Positions 15,879 to 23,484 of a stretch of DNA of 32,018 nt are shown piece after piece. How positions within the stretch are numbered: position 1 is the first letter of the stretch; each line of letters opens with the position of its first letter. The translations under genes and the position numbers were made by a program. The stretch is from the NCBI GenBank assembly GCA_029863385.1, contig JAOTVU010000046.1, positions 1 to 32,018 on the forward strand, read 5' to 3'. This DNA comes from Acidimicrobiia bacterium (GTDB lineage: Bacteria > Actinomycetota > Acidimicrobiia > Acidimicrobiales > SZUA-35). Under the pieces are notes generated by a model. It saw nothing but the letters and a program-made list of their open reading frames with translations. It was not told the origin of the DNA and did not search any database.

Positions 15879-16844
15879 ATGGCGGTCATGGCGGGTGCTG
15901 TTGAATGCGATGCGATCATCATGAACTTGGCCGCGCAGCGGGCTGGCGTGTGCCTTCGATTCGAGTTGTTGGCGGCAGGGGTCACGAGATCCTCCCTCGG
16001 TCGGCGGATCGAGGCCGGTGTGCTGCGGCCAACCGTCCGTGGGGTCTACGTCGTCGACGGTCTGGCCGGTGAACGCACGCCCCTTCACCACGCGATCGTC
16101 GCGTTGCCAGAGGCCGAACTGTCGCGCTTCACCGCCGGGCGGCTCCAGGACTTTGCCCTCGATCCGGCGATCGATGCCGCAACCGTTCACGTCGCCGTGC
16201 CGCACGGCACCAACCGGCGCATCGACGGCGTGAGCATTCACCGACGCCGACGCCCCAGCGCCTCGCACGACCTGGTCATCATCGACGGGCTGCCGGTCAC
16301 CGGACCGGCACTCACGATTGTGGATCTGGCCGCCGTGGTCGGACCGTCACGCCTTCGGTACCTTGTTCAAACGCAGGTCCGCGACCAGCGGCCAAGCCTC
16401 GACGAGGTGATCGCCTGCTTCAACTCGGTGGCTCGACGTGGCGTCAACGGCATCGGGCCACTTCGCAAGGTTCTCCGGACGATGACCGATGGAGAACCCG
16501 TTCCCGACTCGGCCCTCGAACGGGCCACAGCAATGCTCCTGATCGAACACGGCATCGATGGCTTTCAGCCACAGTACCGACCGCCCTGGTACGACGGGAT
16601 TCGCGGCATCGTCGACTTCGCCCACCCGGAGCTGCGGATCGTGCTCGAAGCCGACGGGCGGCGCTGGCATCGCCGCGACCAGGACATGACCGACGACCGG
16701 CGGCGCGACCGCCTGGCCGCCCGCCACGGGTGGACGATGATTCGGGTGACCTGGCATGAGGTGACCGTGCGACCAGCGGCCACCGCGGATGACGTCAGGG
16801 CCATCGCGGCCGAACGACAGCGTCTGCTCGAAATCGCCGCCTGA
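15879..16844 (+). CDS. DUF559/Vsr-like C-terminal domain protein with AbiEi-type N-terminus
   Basis: This protein of about 321 residues belongs to a group common in actinobacteria. The N-terminal part (AAQRAGVCLRFELLAAGVTRSSLGRRIEAGVLRPTVRGVYVV) resembles the winged-helix domain of AbiEi-type antitoxins. The C-terminal part (IVDFAHPELRIVLEADGRRWH, then DDRRRDRLAARHGWTMIRVTW) matches DUF559, a small restriction-endonuclease-like/Vsr-like fold with Asp246, Glu257 and Asp259 as candidate acidic residues. Known members are poorly characterised; DNA binding or nicking is possible but unproven. The start is uncertain: in-frame ATGs occur at 15837, 15879, 15888 and later, and none has a good ribosome binding site. 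No AbiEii-like partner toxin is adjacent. The gene is enclosed by a matched pair of 48-bp palindromes. Confidence 0.8.
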   Translation: MAVMAGAVECDAIIMNLAAQRAGVCLRFELLAAGVTRSSLGRRIEAGVLRPTVRGVYVVDGLAGERTPLHHAIVALPEAELSRFTAGRLQDFALDPAIDAATVHVAVPHGTNRRIDGVSIHRRRRPSASHDLVIIDGLPVTGPALTIVDLAAVVGPSRLRYLVQTQVRDQRPSLDEVIACFNSVARRGVNGIGPLRKVLRTMTDGEPVPDSALERATAMLLIEHGIDGFQPQYRPPWYDGIRGIVDFAHPELRIVLEADGRRWHRRDQDMTDDRRRDRLAARHGWTMIRVTWHEVTVRPAATADDVRAIAAERQRLLEIAA

Positions 16845-16867
16845 CCGAACCGGGCCAAAACCTTGCC

Positions 16868-16915
16868 GTTCTGGGGTTCGTGGAACCCGGAAGTGGGGCG
16901 CCGGAACCCCAGAAC
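16868..16915. repeat. 48-bp nested palindrome, right copy
   Basis: Perfect 12-base arms GTTCTGGGGTTC (16868-16879) and GAACCCCAGAAC (16904-16915) enclose 24 bases. Read on the opposite strand, the interior shares 15 of 24 positions with the left copy, including the GGGTTC core, so the two elements are related and inverted relative to each other. It lies between the convergent DUF559 and S41 peptidase genes, where it could serve as a bidirectional terminator. Confidence 0.85.
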
Positions 16916-16946
16916 GCCAGGAGGGTGGGTGTGGGCCGCCAGGACG

Positions 16947-18998
16947 TCACGGGGCGACCAACTCGCCGGCGTGGTCGACGAGGCGGCGGGACTGTTCGAG
17001 CAGATCGCCCCGGTAGCCGTCGATGCGGACAGACTCGGGCATGCGCAAAAGCTGAAACGCGACATCGCCGTGGGTGTTGGCGCTGGTGAACGGGCGGTCA
17101 TCGACGAACACGTCGATGCGGTCGAGCCGATCCGACGTCACCTTGATGCGCAGACCGTCGGCCGACACCTCCATCGCCGTCGACGGTTCCGCCTCGATCA
17201 GCCGAGCGCACATCGTCAACAAGTCGATGTTGCCCTCGAGCAGGTCGCGCTCGGTCATGGCATAGGGACGATGGCCGGCGATGCCCAGGTCCTCGATCGG
17301 CGCCCCCTCGGAGGACCCGACCCGGGTGGCCCGTCGAACCGACATCGTGAACCCCACGCCTCCGGGCAACGTGCCCAGGCTGTGGTCGGTGCCGGCCAGG
17401 ATCGACCGCAACACATCGGAGCGCCACACGTTGGCTCCGCCGGCACCGGTGGCCCGGCCGACGCTCACGATCGTGCCGATGTTGTTGTCGGCGAAACCGG
17501 CGGCGAACAGGTCACCGGCCGAATAGGTGGTGGCGTCGACCACAGCGATCACGGTTCCGCCGTAGACCTGGCCCCGGTCGTTGCACCGCTCGACCGGGGT
17601 GATCGGGATGCCCTGCGAATACAGCTCGCCGGTGCCGAGAGCGTCGAAGAGGGAACGCCGCCACGGACTGAGCATCCGCCGATTCTGCGGCGCGTCGGCG
17701 ATGGATCGGGTCAGGTCGGTGGCCAGCAGCGAGAAGCGGGTCGGCTCGACCCGGCGGGGCGTGAACAACTGCAGCGTTCGCTCGGCCGCCCAGATGAGGC
17801 CGCCGGGATTGCCCCGCAGGTCGACGATCAGACCGTCCTGCGGAAGGAGCCGCAACAGCTCGACGATCTCGGAGACGAAGCCGTCGTCGTCGGTCAGGCT
17901 GAAACTCCATAGACGGAGGTAGCCGACCTGCCGACCGGCGACCTCCTCGATCTTGGCCGACACGTTGTCCTGAAAACGGCCGGTGATCCACTCGCCGACC
18001 GGGACATCCGCCCGTGACGCCGGCAGCACCCGACCCGAGGCCCGATCGACCGATTCCTGGCGCCAGAGCTCGGCGTTGAACGACAACTTCTTGGCCCGCC
18101 GGATCAGCGACCGATCGGGGTGAACCGCCTCGGCACTGGCCACGGCCTCCGTGGGACGGACCGGCGTTGGTCCCTCACCGGGCCGGATGAAGCGCCAGTC
18201 GAGCTTGATCTCGTGGTCGACGCCGCGGCTGGTCCGATAGCCGACGACCACCCAGTGCTCGATCGGAATGGGCAGATAACCGAGCGGGCGAAACGTCATC
18301 GAATCGACGGCCCGAGCCATGGCGCTGTCGGATCGCCCGCCCCGTACGACATCACCGTAGGCCCGGACGGCATCGGCGATCGGCGCACCGTTCCAGGTCA
18401 CGACCTCGACCCCGGGCTTGAAGATCATCTCGTCCTCGGCGGCGTCCTCATCGATGCCCTCGACCTCGGCGATCAAGCTGGGAATCGTCTTCGACACCAG
18501 GAATCGGGGTGCGGTCTCCGGGCCGAACTGCTCGATGAGGAACGGGAGGCGGGCCACCCACCCCTCGATCGCCATCGGCCCGATGTAGTTCGTGTGGGCG
18601 TCGCGCAGCTCGCCGAGGATCCGGCCGATCTCGGCGTGGAATCGGGCATGGGTCAGCTCGTCGGAGGCCGCCCGTTCCTTCAGCCGAAGAAGTTGCTGTA
18701 CGGGGTCGATCCCGTACATGGCCTGCTTGAGCGGCAGGTGGACGTAGATCCCCTGGATGATTCGTATCAGCTCGTCCACGATCTCGCGACGATCGGCCGC
18801 GTCGGTGACCGCAGCCGCGGCCAGCCCGGGCTCGATCTCGGATCGGGCGAAGCCCTCGAGTTCGCTCCTGGTCTGCCGTTTGGTCGGAGCCCTGGCCTTG
18901 CCCTCGGCCGTGTACTTGGCGGCCGGCGCCACGTCAACGCCGGTGAGCTGTTCGGTCTCGGCTCTCATGGCTCCATCCCCCCCGGCTCGATCCGTCAT
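16947..18998 (-). CDS. S41 family peptidase (cytoplasmic, CtpA/tricorn-like core)
   Basis: This 683-residue protein has no signal peptide or membrane helix and is therefore probably cytosolic, unlike many S41 proteases. After a long N-terminal region the S41 core shows GLIVDLRGNPGG and, about 85 residues later, ATTYSAGDLFAAGFADN with the likely nucleophile Ser493. At the position where CtpA-type enzymes carry the general-base lysine (about 25 residues on) the sequence reads SVGRATGAGG with no lysine, so it may use a tricorn-like Ser/Glu arrangement or be inactive. The segment VVTWNGAPIADAV near residue 200 resembles a PDZ-like or substrate-binding portion. Its ATG overlaps the stop of the upstream amidohydrolase gene (ATGA overlap, 18995-18998), which indicates translational coupling. 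It is the last gene of the three-gene operon. Confidence 0.87.
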   Translation of the reverse strand: MTDRAGGDGAMRAETEQLTGVDVAPAAKYTAEGKARAPTKRQTRSELEGFARSEIEPGLAAAAVTDAADRREIVDELIRIIQGIYVHLPLKQAMYGIDPVQQLLRLKERAASDELTHARFHAEIGRILGELRDAHTNYIGPMAIEGWVARLPFLIEQFGPETAPRFLVSKTIPSLIAEVEGIDEDAAEDEMIFKPGVEVVTWNGAPIADAVRAYGDVVRGGRSDSAMARAVDSMTFRPLGYLPIPIEHWVVVGYRTSRGVDHEIKLDWRFIRPGEGPTPVRPTEAVASAEAVHPDRSLIRRAKKLSFNAELWRQESVDRASGRVLPASRADVPVGEWITGRFQDNVSAKIEEVAGRQVGYLRLWSFSLTDDDGFVSEIVELLRLLPQDGLIVDLRGNPGGLIWAAERTLQLFTPRRVEPTRFSLLATDLTRSIADAPQNRRMLSPWRRSLFDALGTGELYSQGIPITPVERCNDRGQVYGGTVIAVVDATTYSAGDLFAAGFADNNIGTIVSVGRATGAGGANVWRSDVLRSILAGTDHSLGTLPGGVGFTMSVRRATRVGSSEGAPIEDLGIAGHRPYAMTERDLLEGNIDLLTMCARLIEAEPSTAMEVSADGLRIKVTSDRLDRIDVFVDDRPFTSANTHGDVAFQLLRMPESVRIDGYRGDLLEQSRRLVDHAGELVAP

Positions 18999-20602
18999 GA
19001 CCAGACCGCATCGGCGTCGAACAGCTCGTCGATGTCATCGAACAGCTCGCCCTGCCAACCCCCGTTGCGCAGATCCCGATACCAATCTCGATCGTGCACC
19101 ACCGACGGGATCGGCGGTGCGTCGAACGTTTGCCCGGGCGGCGGTGGACCGGCCACGCTGTCGGGCCCGCCGGGCATGTCCGACTCGAGGATCAACGCCG
19201 GGGGTTCGCCCCCGTTGGTGTCGGCGAACCATCTGGCTTCGGCCGCCAGCGCCCTGTCAATGGCGGTGATCGGGTCGGCCTGAACCTGCTTCAGCTCCTT
19301 CATCACCGCCGCCCACGTCCACCGCTTCGATGGATCCTCGGGCCGACGGAGCGGGATGTGTTTGGACCGACGCTGGAACCGTAGCGCCGTCGTCAACCGC
19401 TCCCCGGCCGCTCTCATCAGATCCCGATCGCCGTAGACGGCCCGACCGTTCGCCACCACCAGCTTCACATCGCGCTCGCGGGCCAGTGCCAGGTTCACCC
19501 AGGGGTCGTCGTGGCGGCGTTCGATGACGACGGCGTCGGCCATGCGGCCGGGTTCGAACCGGCCGGGCCCGATACCCCAGGCCCGCACCAACAGGTCGCC
19601 GGGATTGCTGGTCACCATCTGAGCCAGCTCGAAAGGCGTGATGGCGAGCCCGGCGTGTTGAATCCAACGAATGGCGGCTTTCATCTCACCGAGCAGGTTG
19701 CGGCTGCCCGACGGCCCCCAGTCGGATCCCAGACACACCGTGATGTCCTCCGCCATGGCCGAGGTGACATCGGTTGTCTGACCGTAGAGCCACAGGTTCG
19801 ACAGAGGCGACCACACCACCCCGCCCGGTGAGGGTTCACCCGCCAGTTCGGCGTGGAGTCGCCATTGTTTGAACTCCTCGTGGCCGACGGCGCAGCAATG
19901 GATGGCGATGAGCCGATGGCGGAGGCAACCGGCGGTGGCGGTTTCGCCGAACTCCCGGGCTACCTTCGAATCGCGCCGCCCTTCGGACAGGTGGTAGACG
20001 AGCGCCTTGTTCTCGTCGAGGTGATGTCGGCGGTCGTCGAGCTCGGCCGGACGGAGGTTGATCACCGAGCAACGGATGGCGTCGCGGTCGACGTCGTCGT
20101 CGACCGAGCGAACAAACCGGTTCACCGGTTGACCTTTGGCCGGGGGCCAACCCTGGATGCTGGTGGTGCCGCCGGCCAGGGCCCGAACCTGGGCGTAGGC
20201 CAGCAGTGCCTCCGGCGCCCCCTTCATGTAGGCGTAGGCCGGCCAGCTCACGTTGGGCTTGTAGGAATCGGCGCCCGGCCACAGATCCCGATGCAGCCAC
20301 GCACGGCCGCTCTCCTTGCGGTGCTGGTCCTCCCACATCGGCAGCGTGGCGAAACCGAGGTGGGAGTGGAGATCGCTGAGACCGGGATAGATGTAGGCCT
20401 CGCCGACGTCGACCTGACGTACGTTCTCCCCGGCGGGCGGGGCGGCCCGGTGGGCCTTCACCTGGTCGACGATGGGGACAGCAGCATCGGAATCCTCACC
20501 CGGCCCGAAACGGACGCGCCCGATGAAGTGGGCGTCGGGATCGGCAACGGCCAGGGGAACCAGCCGACCCTGGAGTTCGAGGCGTTTGCCTTCGGCGGGC
20601 AT
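18995..20602 (-). CDS. Metal-dependent amidohydrolase (deaminase-like)
   Basis: This 535-residue enzyme belongs to the amidohydrolase superfamily. The metal-binding positions are recognisable: HSH at His79/His81 (SDLHSHLG), His204 (VYHLSEG), His235 (AIHCCAVG) and Asp294 (CLGSDWGPSG). Conserved HxH, single histidines and Asp without a carbamylated lysine suggest the mononuclear adenosine/cytosine/guanine-deaminase or chlorohydrolase side of the superfamily. Its core is preceded by about 70 residues and followed by an extra C-terminal region of about 130 residues rich in Pro and Asp. Its start overlaps the stop of the UDG-like gene by one base, and its stop overlaps the S41 gene's start. The substrate is unknown; a nucleobase-like ring would suit the UDG-like neighbour, but that is only inference. 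Confidence 0.87.
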   Translation of the reverse strand: MPAEGKRLELQGRLVPLAVADPDAHFIGRVRFGPGEDSDAAVPIVDQVKAHRAAPPAGENVRQVDVGEAYIYPGLSDLHSHLGFATLPMWEDQHRKESGRAWLHRDLWPGADSYKPNVSWPAYAYMKGAPEALLAYAQVRALAGGTTSIQGWPPAKGQPVNRFVRSVDDDVDRDAIRCSVINLRPAELDDRRHHLDENKALVYHLSEGRRDSKVAREFGETATAGCLRHRLIAIHCCAVGHEEFKQWRLHAELAGEPSPGGVVWSPLSNLWLYGQTTDVTSAMAEDITVCLGSDWGPSGSRNLLGEMKAAIRWIQHAGLAITPFELAQMVTSNPGDLLVRAWGIGPGRFEPGRMADAVVIERRHDDPWVNLALARERDVKLVVANGRAVYGDRDLMRAAGERLTTALRFQRRSKHIPLRRPEDPSKRWTWAAVMKELKQVQADPITAIDRALAAEARWFADTNGGEPPALILESDMPGGPDSVAGPPPPGQTFDAPPIPSVVHDRDWYRDLRNGGWQGELFDDIDELFDADAVWS

Positions 20603-22431
20603 CAGAGATCAGCGCGGAGTATGTCGGCCGCACGCTGCTCGGCGACGGACAGCGGCGACGGACCGAGATCCGAAGCCCATTTCGGCATCGAGATCTTGTA
20701 GTAGTCGTAGGTGAGCGTGGAGCCCTTCTTTGGCTGCTGGGCCCGGTCGCCGCTCGATCCCTGCCATCGAAGCGTGCCGAACGGCAGGTCGTAGCGGGGG
20801 ATCTGGAGGCGCTCGCCGTGGTAGTCGAAGCTCGGCGCGGCTATGTCCTTCGGATAGCTGAGCGCCGCCAACTCGGTGAGGCCTTGCCGCCAGTTGGCGT
20901 TGACGCCGGTCTGGAGGAATGAGCGGATGAACACCATCGGCCGGTTGTCGGGGTTGACATGATCGGCGAGACGGCGGGCGTTCGACCCCATCACCACCAG
21001 CACCTTTGGGTTGGCCCGATCGACGGCGTCCCGGTACAGGGCTCTGACCTCCTCGGAGTCGACCGCGGCCTGCACCGCACCCTGGTCGTCATCGAGGGTG
21101 TCGATCGGCAGCACCCGCAGGATGCCGTAGCGGCGGGTGAGCCCGGCGGCGGCGAGGAAGGCCTGCAGGTGTTGACCGGCGTTGCCGGTGAGCGCCCGTC
21201 CGGTGAACAGGTCGTCCTGAGACTGCTGGTCGGCGAGCACCAGGATGCTCGGCCGGCGGAGGCGACCGCGGTAGATCGGTCCGAACCCGAGCGATGGGTT
21301 GGCCTTCAAACCGAACGTGGTGAAGTCGGGCCAGTCGAGGTCGCGACGCCCGCCCTGAAGCAATCGGGCGAAGGTGGCGTCGGGCCCCTTGTCATAGTCG
21401 AGGTACCGGTCCTTCGGTGGCTCATACGGCAGATCGTCGGCGGCGGCCGAGTAGCCCTCGTCGCTGTTCTGACTTCCATCGGCCGAGCCGCCACTGCCGT
21501 GCAGATCGCGAAGATACCGTAGCCGGTGGCCGTCGTTGCCGTAGCGGCCGCCCTCGGCGAACAACTGGATGGATTTCTGGTTGTCCTTCCGGTTCGACGA
21601 GGTGGCCTTGCGACCAAGCCGCCAGTTGGTACCGAACGGGAAGTCACGGAACGGGATCGGATCGGACGTGTATTTGTAGTCGCCGGCCGGTGAGCGGACC
21701 CCGTCCGGATCCACAGGCAACCAGCCGGGATCGTCGCCCGACCACCGCTCCACATTCTTGATGGCGTCGACGAACGACTTCTTGATGGCGGTGACCGCTC
21801 CGCCCTTCGACGCCCCACCGGGATGGAGCACCCCGACCGCCCGCAGCTTCGGGGCGATGACCGATGCGTCGGCCAGGTGGAGCTCCGACGGGTCGGCGGT
21901 GCCACCATGGGATTGGATCCACGACGCCACCGACTCCTTGGCCGCCGAACCCACGGCGATCACGAGGTGGAGGTCGTCGTTGCGGGCGACCACGTAGTCG
22001 AACACCTCCTCCCGGTGGCAACGGATCGGCGACTCGGGATGCTGGGCCAGCACCGCGTTGTCGCCGTCGTACTGTCCGAAGATCGGGTAGACGAAGGTGT
22101 TCATGAACAGGTAGGACCGCGGAATGCCCAGGTGGTTGAGGAGGTTCTGCATCCGCCCACCGGTGCCGCCGGTGAACGATCGATGGCTGAGCGATTCGTC
22201 CTGAGCCCCCTCCTGGCCGATGATCAGCACCTTGACCTGGTTGTCTCGCAGACGGCCGCGGTAGAACATCGGGCCGAAGTGCCAGCGGAACTCCTCTCGC
22301 CCGGTGAACGCCTTGCCCAGCGCCCGGTAGTTGGGGGTCTCGGCGAACAGCCGAGCCCAGCTTCGGTTGCGGGGCGGCCCGGGATCATACTCCCAGGGCG
22401 CCCCTCGTTCGTCCCAGTCGTCGTTCCACAT
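20602..22431 (-). CDS. Tandem uracil-DNA-glycosylase-like protein
   Basis: This 609-residue protein consists of two diverged copies of one module of about 300 residues. Both copies contain FGPxxYRGRLR, then a UDG-superfamily core. In copy 1 the motif-A region is LIIGQEGAQDES (Gly72 onward), followed by FTGGTGGRMQNLLNHLGI, which mirrors the FxGxAGxxLxxLLxxxG element of family 4/5 glycosylases, and a C-terminal HPGGAS (His203) resembling the HPSPxS loop. In copy 2 the equivalents are LVLADQQSQDDL (around residue 401) and LTGNAGQHLQAFLAAAGL, while the HPS-like loop is absent, so copy 2 is probably catalytically dead. A shared PFGTxW motif follows each copy. It is the first gene of an overlapping three-gene operon. 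The fold assignment comes from motif reading; the target (uracil, another base, or a free nucleotide) is unknown. Confidence 0.72.
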   Translation of the reverse strand: MWNDDWDERGAPWEYDPGPPRNRSWARLFAETPNYRALGKAFTGREEFRWHFGPMFYRGRLRDNQVKVLIIGQEGAQDESLSHRSFTGGTGGRMQNLLNHLGIPRSYLFMNTFVYPIFGQYDGDNAVLAQHPESPIRCHREEVFDYVVARNDDLHLVIAVGSAAKESVASWIQSHGGTADPSELHLADASVIAPKLRAVGVLHPGGASKGGAVTAIKKSFVDAIKNVERWSGDDPGWLPVDPDGVRSPAGDYKYTSDPIPFRDFPFGTNWRLGRKATSSNRKDNQKSIQLFAEGGRYGNDGHRLRYLRDLHGSGGSADGSQNSDEGYSAAADDLPYEPPKDRYLDYDKGPDATFARLLQGGRRDLDWPDFTTFGLKANPSLGFGPIYRGRLRRPSILVLADQQSQDDLFTGRALTGNAGQHLQAFLAAAGLTRRYGILRVLPIDTLDDDQGAVQAAVDSEEVRALYRDAVDRANPKVLVVMGSNARRLADHVNPDNRPMVFIRSFLQTGVNANWRQGLTELAALSYPKDIAAPSFDYHGERLQIPRYDLPFGTLRWQGSSGDRAQQPKKGSTLTYDYYKISMPKWASDLGPSPLSVAEQRAADILRADL

Positions 22432-22475
22432 GCACTACCGACGCTAGTTCACCTCGCCGTGATACGCCTTCGATG

Positions 22476-22740
22476 TCACACGGCCGATACGAAACCTCGC
22501 CATGGTCTCCGGAATCGACGACGGGACACGACCAGCCCGCCCGCTGCGCCCACAAGCCCGACCCCGTTGATCAGTCCGGCGAGGCCCACCAATCCGCCGG
22601 GCATCCCGGCAGCAAGGTCCCCGGCGGAAGCCGACGTTTCCTCATCACTCCGGCCTCCGCCGAGCCCTGCCGCAACCGACGACAGCATCGCCACCCCGTC
22701 GGCGTCGGGAACCTCGAGGTAGCGGCTCGCCCCCGCCATC
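22476..22740 (-). pseudogene. Possible 3' remnant of a membrane-anchored protein
   Basis: On the minus strand the frame reads WMAGASRYLEVPDADGVAM and later a Gly/Leu/Val-rich helix (GGLVGLAGLINGVGLVGAAG) followed directly by an Arg-rich tail (SRRRFRRPWRG) and a stop. This is the shape of a C-terminal tail anchor of a larger exported protein. The frame continues to a start-like codon only through sequence that is antisense to the histidine-kinase remnant. I read it as a fragment joined to other debris, but it may be chance open frame. Confidence 0.3.
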
Positions 22741-22978
22741 CAGGCTGCGGCCGGCAACAGCCCGATCCCCGTCGAGTTGTCGATCGACGGCATCGGCCGT
22801 CATCCCGTCGAGATCGAGTCGACGTTCTACCTCTGCATCCTCGCGGCACTGCAGAACGCGGTCCAACATGCTCGGGCCAGGGGCGCCCGGATCGTCATCG
22901 AGCGACGATCGGATCCGTCGATGCCCGCCGATCGGTTGCGGTTCATCTCGAACCGCCGACCACCCAGGACCTAGGCTC
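22723..22978 (+). pseudogene. Histidine-kinase ATPase (HATPase_c) fragment
   Basis: From the stop at 22720 the frame reads AAAGNSPIPVELSIDG, GRHPVEIESTFYLCILAALQNAVQHARARG, which is the H-bond/N-box region of NarL-type sensor kinases (typical form: EALQNAxKHA). Soon after, RLRFISN is followed, in another frame, by PTTQDLG, as in the SNDGPPTQDLG-like G1 box, so at least one frame disruption is present. No dimerisation or sensor domain precedes it and the rest of the ATPase domain is absent. The interval 22432-22983 otherwise contains no intact gene. Confidence 0.6.
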
Positions 22979-22983
22979 ACAGA

Positions 22984-23307
22984 ATGCCCATCTATGAGAA
23001 ACGCACCTACGACACCGGACCGGCGGTCATCGGCGAGCTGGTCAAGCTCTACCGGTCGGAGGGCTGGCCCGCATTGGAGGCCGGAGGCTTCGGCGAGAAC
23101 CTCGTCGGCTACTTCTTCAGCGACACCGGCACGCTCCATCAGCTCGTCCACCTGTGGCGCTTCGACGACGACGCGGCCCGCCGCGACTTCTGGAAGCGGC
23201 TGTTCGCCGACGATGCGTTCCTCGCCTTCGCGGTCAAGATCCGCCCGCTGATCCAGAATCAAGACGTGCAGCTGCTCCACAGTGCACCGTGGGGCCCAAC
23301 CCCCTAG
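22984..23307 (+). CDS. NIPSNAP family protein
   Basis: This small soluble protein of 107 residues opens with MPIYEKRTYDTGP and contains VHLWRFDDDAARRDFWKRLFAD, the usual beginning and core of bacterial NIPSNAP proteins, dimeric alpha/beta-barrel ferredoxin-like folds of unclear function. The length matches single-domain members. It sits alone between the histidine-kinase debris and the WS/DGAT gene. No clear ribosome binding site precedes the ATG. Confidence 0.88.
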   Translation: MPIYEKRTYDTGPAVIGELVKLYRSEGWPALEAGGFGENLVGYFFSDTGTLHQLVHLWRFDDDAARRDFWKRLFADDAFLAFAVKIRPLIQNQDVQLLHSAPWGPTP

Positions 23308-23440
23308 CTCCAGCTCAGTCCCGCTCTTGCCAGCCTCGACCGTGGCGGCATACGCTTGGCCAAAGGGATTTCGCGGCTCGGGATCGGCGGCCAAACGGCC
23401 CGGGCCGCCCGCCGACTACCGGTCCACTGGATCCGTCCTT

Positions 23441-23458
23441 CGCCGCACGCCTGCGGCG
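23441..23458. promoter_or_regulatory. GC-rich hairpin in the leader of the first WS/DGAT gene
   Basis: The perfect seven-base-pair stem CGCCGCA/TGCGGCG with a CGCC loop lies 27 bases before the ATG at 23485. It is too close to the start to terminate the NIPSNAP transcript cleanly and may instead structure the leader. A weak promoter-like pair TTGCCA (23327) and TACGCT (23351), 18 bases apart, lies further upstream. Confidence 0.3.
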
Positions 23459-23484
23459 TTCACCGTCGTCGGAAGGTGAGCATC

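Noticed and set aside
22645..23394. Minus-strand frame of 249 codons over the NIPSNAP gene
   Set aside because: It is antisense to a clear NIPSNAP protein and has no recognisable domain.
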